A stretch of 64,000 nucleotides of DNA from UBA8199 sp964507045 (GTDB taxonomy: Bacteria > Verrucomicrobiota > Verrucomicrobiia > Limisphaerales > UBA8199): assembly GCA_964507045.1 (NCBI GenBank), contig CAZDOO010000001.1, forward strand, positions 1 through 64,000, written 5' to 3'. The position numbers and the translations under genes are program-made. Positions 61,433-64,000 of this stretch are shown one piece after another. Each line of letters begins with the position of its first letter. The stretch's first letter is position 1. Under the pieces are notes generated by a model, which did no database searches, was not told the DNA's origin, and saw nothing but the letters and a program-made list of their open reading frames with translations.

Positions 61433-62710
61433 CTAAGCGCCTTGGCAGTCTCCCCTACACCTGCCGCCGGGGCGGGCGTGCACCAGGGCAGCGGCTCGGT
61501 GGCAGACTTGTTCGAAGCGCTTCGCCACGACATCCTCGCCATAGACGCGTAGCGCCTTTTCCCGACCGGCTTCTCCGAGTTGTGCGCAGAGGGAGGAATT
61601 CGAAGCGAGCGATTGAATCTTCTGAACCAAATCCGCCACGTTCCTTGTCTCGAACAGCAGCCCTGTGCGGCCATCGTCCACAATCTCCGGCAACACGCCG
61701 ATACGAGAAGCCACCACTGGCTTGCGGAGCGCCATGGCGTGCGTAACCACGTTGGGGAAGCCTTCAAAGCAGCGGGTGGAAAGCACAACCATAAGCGATT
61801 GCGCAACAAATCGGTCCAGACTATCCGCCTTGAGGAATCCCAGCCAGCGGACATTGGGCGGGCTCTGGTTGACCAGCCAGGGCATGCGCTCGGTTGCGCC
61901 GGCCACGGCGAACCCCAGCTCCGGCAGCCGGCGCGCTGCCTCCACAAAATCTTCAATCCCTTTCTCCGCACTGGCCCGCCCCACAAACGCGACATAGCCG
62001 CGGTGTTGACGAGCCTCCGTGCCGCAATGGCCCGGCTCAGAGTTAGGAGTTGATCCGCCGTCGCTTCGCTCTGGCGCGGCAGGAGGTTGAGAGGTGGCGG
62101 CATTCGGAGTGATGTTGTGGAGGATTTCCAGTCTCTCCGGCGGGATGCCTTGGGCGATAAAGCGCTGCCGCTGAAACTCGGAAAGAACGATGAAGACATC
62201 CACGTTGCGCAGGATCCGGCGTGTCACCCGCGCCGCCCAACCGCGCAGCGCGTAGCCGGCGCTCTTGAGCCAATTGCGCTCGCAGTTTTGCAGGAGGCAC
62301 CAGTACTCCTTGCCTCCCAAGCACCGTTCGCAGATCTCCCCGTGGCTCAGGTGAAGGGAGTTGGGGCAAAACAGCCGGTAGTTGGGGCAGCGCATAACTA
62401 CCGGGATGCGGCGCCGTGAGCAGGGAGCGAGAATGCTGGGCGAGAGGAGTGGATAGAGATTCTGAACCAATACCAGATCAGGCTTTTCCCCATCCAATAG
62501 TCCCGCCATGCGCGACGCCATCCACGGGTTGGCGATCCCCGTGAGAAACGCCTTGGCTTTGCCGGGCAAGGAATGGTCAATTTCCACCGAACTGCGGCGC
62601 AGCCAGACAACACTGTGCCCTCGGCGCTTCGCCAGACTGGCCAGTGTCTCCAGCGCGTGTTCCTCGCCGCTAGGGCGGCCGTAGTCGTTGTGGGCGATGA
62701 GTAGTTTCAA
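61433..62710 (-). CDS. glycosyltransferase family 4
   Basis: 425 residues. N-terminal LLIAHNDYGRPSGEEHALET; a four-Cys segment (CPNSLHLSHGEICERCLGG) common in EPS GT4 enzymes; donor domain starting YVAFVGRASAEKGIEDFVEA and the signature STRCFEGFPNVVTHAMALRK. Between the two Rossmann domains (about residues 212-242) is an unusual low-complexity insert (QPPAAPERSDGGSTPNSEPG) that looks like inserted repeat-derived sequence. Probable role: sugar addition during exopolysaccharide assembly. Confidence 0.92.
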   Translation of the reverse strand: MKLLIAHNDYGRPSGEEHALETLASLAKRRGHSVVWLRRSSVEIDHSLPGKAKAFLTGIANPWMASRMAGLLDGEKPDLVLVQNLYPLLSPSILAPCSRRRIPVVMRCPNYRLFCPNSLHLSHGEICERCLGGKEYWCLLQNCERNWLKSAGYALRGWAARVTRRILRNVDVFIVLSEFQRQRFIAQGIPPERLEILHNITPNAATSQPPAAPERSDGGSTPNSEPGHCGTEARQHRGYVAFVGRASAEKGIEDFVEAARRLPELGFAVAGATERMPWLVNQSPPNVRWLGFLKADSLDRFVAQSLMVVLSTRCFEGFPNVVTHAMALRKPVVASRIGVLPEIVDDGRTGLLFETRNVADLVQKIQSLASNSSLCAQLGEAGREKALRVYGEDVVAKRFEQVCHRAAALVHARPGGRCRGDCQGA

Positions 62711-62776
62711 ACGAGGAAACTGGGCCTGCTGACGAGAAATGCAGGAGACGGAGGCCGGGGGGGAGTCAGGAAGCAG

Positions 62777-64000
62777 TCAGGAGGCCGGCGGTGCTGGCAG
62801 AGGCTCCGCTGCACGTGATGCGGCGGGCCGTTTGCCTCTGCGGGATCTGGTTTTCCAATAGCGGCGGCGTGACGGTGCCGGTTTGGCTCCCGGTTCGACC
62901 CTGTCCGCCCATTGGGGCCGGACTACTGCAGAGAGGTGGAAGGCGACGAAGAGCATTAAAACGAATGCGGCGACACCCCAGGTCTCGCCAAATGATGATA
63001 TGGACATGCCGTTAGCCGCGCCAGCTACCAGGGCAGCGGTTGTTCCCACAGCGCCGGCGCGACCTGCGTTGCACGCGGACAATGCTTCTCCCAAACCCCA
63101 AAGTGCCGCAAGGAATACGATCATGAGCCCAATAAGCCCAGTGCCCAGAGCAACCGCCCAAGCTGCATTGTGCGTGTTGGTGGCGTACATCGGACCGGCC
63201 ACGCGCGCCGCCACCGCGTATCCCACACCCAGCCATGGCTTCTCCTTGAAAACCTCCGCGTATGCCTCCCACAATATCTTCCGCCCGGTGAAAGTGTCCA
63301 CCTTCTCGATCTCGCCATGAGGATCCACCACCGGCTCAAGGAATTGCGTCCCGGCCAAGGCAGCCCCCAATCCAAGCGTGATGACCAGGATTGCCAGAAA
63401 CCCGCGACCAGATTTGGAAAGCAGAAAAGCGACCGCACTTCCCATCAGAAGCGACCACCAGCTCGCAAGGCTCCAGGAGAGGAACGCTAACGTGATCCCC
63501 ACGACGGTCGCCACCCACAGTCGCCAACGGCCTTCACGTCGCCCGCCGCGCAACATCTCGCCCGCCCCGTAGCAGGCAAGCATGGCCGCCCCCGCGCCGG
63601 TTGCATTACTGCGGAAGCTCTCCGACGAGCCACCCCCTCCCATCACAAGAATTTTGACCACCGGAAACGCCAACGCACAGACACACTGGAACAGAAGCAG
63701 CTTTTCCGCCTGTCGAAAACTACCAGCTGCCCCCAGAATGACCAGCAAGCCAATAGACAGTGCCGCGAACTCCCCGGCGCGAAACGCCGAGTAGCGCGGG
63801 AGGGACGACCACGCGGCCGAGGCAATCGCCAGAACAAAGAACCCAAGCAAAAAGCTCCCCGAGGTCCGGGACAACCGCTGCCACAGCCGCCAAAGCCGGC
63901 CCGGTTGCAGAATTAACAGCAGAACAACTACTGCGGCGATCGCGATCTCAGCGAACGCATACGTGTCTACGGTAACAAAGTCCTCGCGCCTCCGTTGAAA
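62777..64000 (-). CDS. O-antigen ligase/polymerase-like membrane protein, 5' end off the window
   Basis: At least 407 residues. The frame is open to the window edge (…DTYAFAEIAIAAVVLLLILQ precedes the TTG at 63874), so the true start lies beyond 64000. Multiple helices and a Wzy_C-type loop: FTGRKILWEAYAEVFKEKPW, GVGYAVAARVAGPMYATNTH and NAAWAVALGTGLIGLMIVFL. A basic, Ala/Pro-rich tail ends the protein. Likely second ligase/polymerase of the exopolysaccharide locus. Confidence 0.82.
   Translation of the reverse strand, partial: FQRRREDFVTVDTYAFAEIAIAAVVVLLLILQPGRLWRLWQRLSRTSGSFLLGFFVLAIASAAWSSLPRYSAFRAGEFAALSIGLLVILGAAGSFRQAEKLLLFQCVCALAFPVVKILVMGGGGSSESFRSNATGAGAAMLACYGAGEMLRGGRREGRWRLWVATVVGITLAFLSWSLASWWSLLMGSAVAFLLSKSGRGFLAILVITLGLGAALAGTQFLEPVVDPHGEIEKVDTFTGRKILWEAYAEVFKEKPWLGVGYAVAARVAGPMYATNTHNAAWAVALGTGLIGLMIVFLAALWGLGEALSACNAGRAGAVGTTAALVAGAANGMSISSFGETWGVAAFVLMLFVAFHLSAVVRPQWADRVEPGAKPAPSRRRYWKTRSRRGKRPAASRAAEPLPAPPAS

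Overview
The window is GC-rich, gene-dense bacterial chromosome, most probably from a Verrucomicrobiota lineage of the Limisphaerales/Pedosphaera type. This is inferred from gene content: a long IspH, an exosortase fused to an EpsI-like domain, many secreted lipoprotein hydrolases, GH127 and acetylxylan-esterase-like enzymes, an ORF6N protein and a RAYT transposase. There is no rRNA or marker phylogeny here to prove it. Two tRNAs are present: Pro(UGG) at 5.3 kb on the minus strand and Phe(GAA) at 49.6 kb on the plus strand.

Layout. 0-5 kb: secreted proteins, a HAD-IIIA phosphatase-like protein, a GT9 heptosyltransferase-like enzyme, a metallophosphoesterase and acylphosphatase. 5.9-16 kb: a Tat-exported DegT-type PLP enzyme, ispH, a minus-strand operon (NfeD, flotillin, small membrane protein, beta-carbonic anhydrase, membrane-anchored protein), a CBM48-like protein and a sodium:solute symporter. 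16-25 kb: small hypotheticals, a UbiD-type decarboxylase, a TGS GTPase broken by one amber codon, a Tat-lipoprotein amidohydrolase, a DUF4105 protein and a lipoprotein alpha/beta hydrolase. 25-33 kb: accessory, with palindromic arrays, a RAYT fragment, a lower-GC sialidase-like lipoprotein, an intact RAYT between perfect 18-bp inverted repeats, an esterase and a GH127 enzyme. 33-41 kb: core functions, feoAB, a GT2, rpsT and a nitrogen-assimilation run glnB-amtB-glnA. 41-49 kb: a second esterase, a possible CRISPR relic, a metG locus whose 5' end is duplicated around an ORF6N gene, a secreted hydrolase and a voltage-sensor-CorA fusion. 50-64 kb: a minus-strand exopolysaccharide locus with two O-antigen-ligase-like proteins, two GT4s, GT26, MBOAT plus SGNH partner and an exosortase. 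A ParDE toxin-antitoxin pair is inserted at its 3' end, and the locus runs off the right edge.

The most unusual signal is not a gene. At least five intergenic loci carry long palindromes whose arms are tandem arrays with an 11-bp period. Their sequences largely differ but the architecture is the same, often with a 3-nt hairpin loop. Further arrays of 7- or 8-bp units sit between genes or inside coding sequences. Inside genes they translate into inserts such as QPSTLNPQPSTL in three unrelated proteins (UbiD, amidohydrolase, MetG) and SAFQRFS-like peptides in the exosortase. Two of the 11-bp palindromes belong to a longer composite repeat of about 180 bp.

A second theme is insertion of small selfish genes (ORF6N; ParDE) flanked by long direct duplications of the host gene's end, resembling insertion with long target duplication. 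All calls come from reading the sequence; no database search was run.
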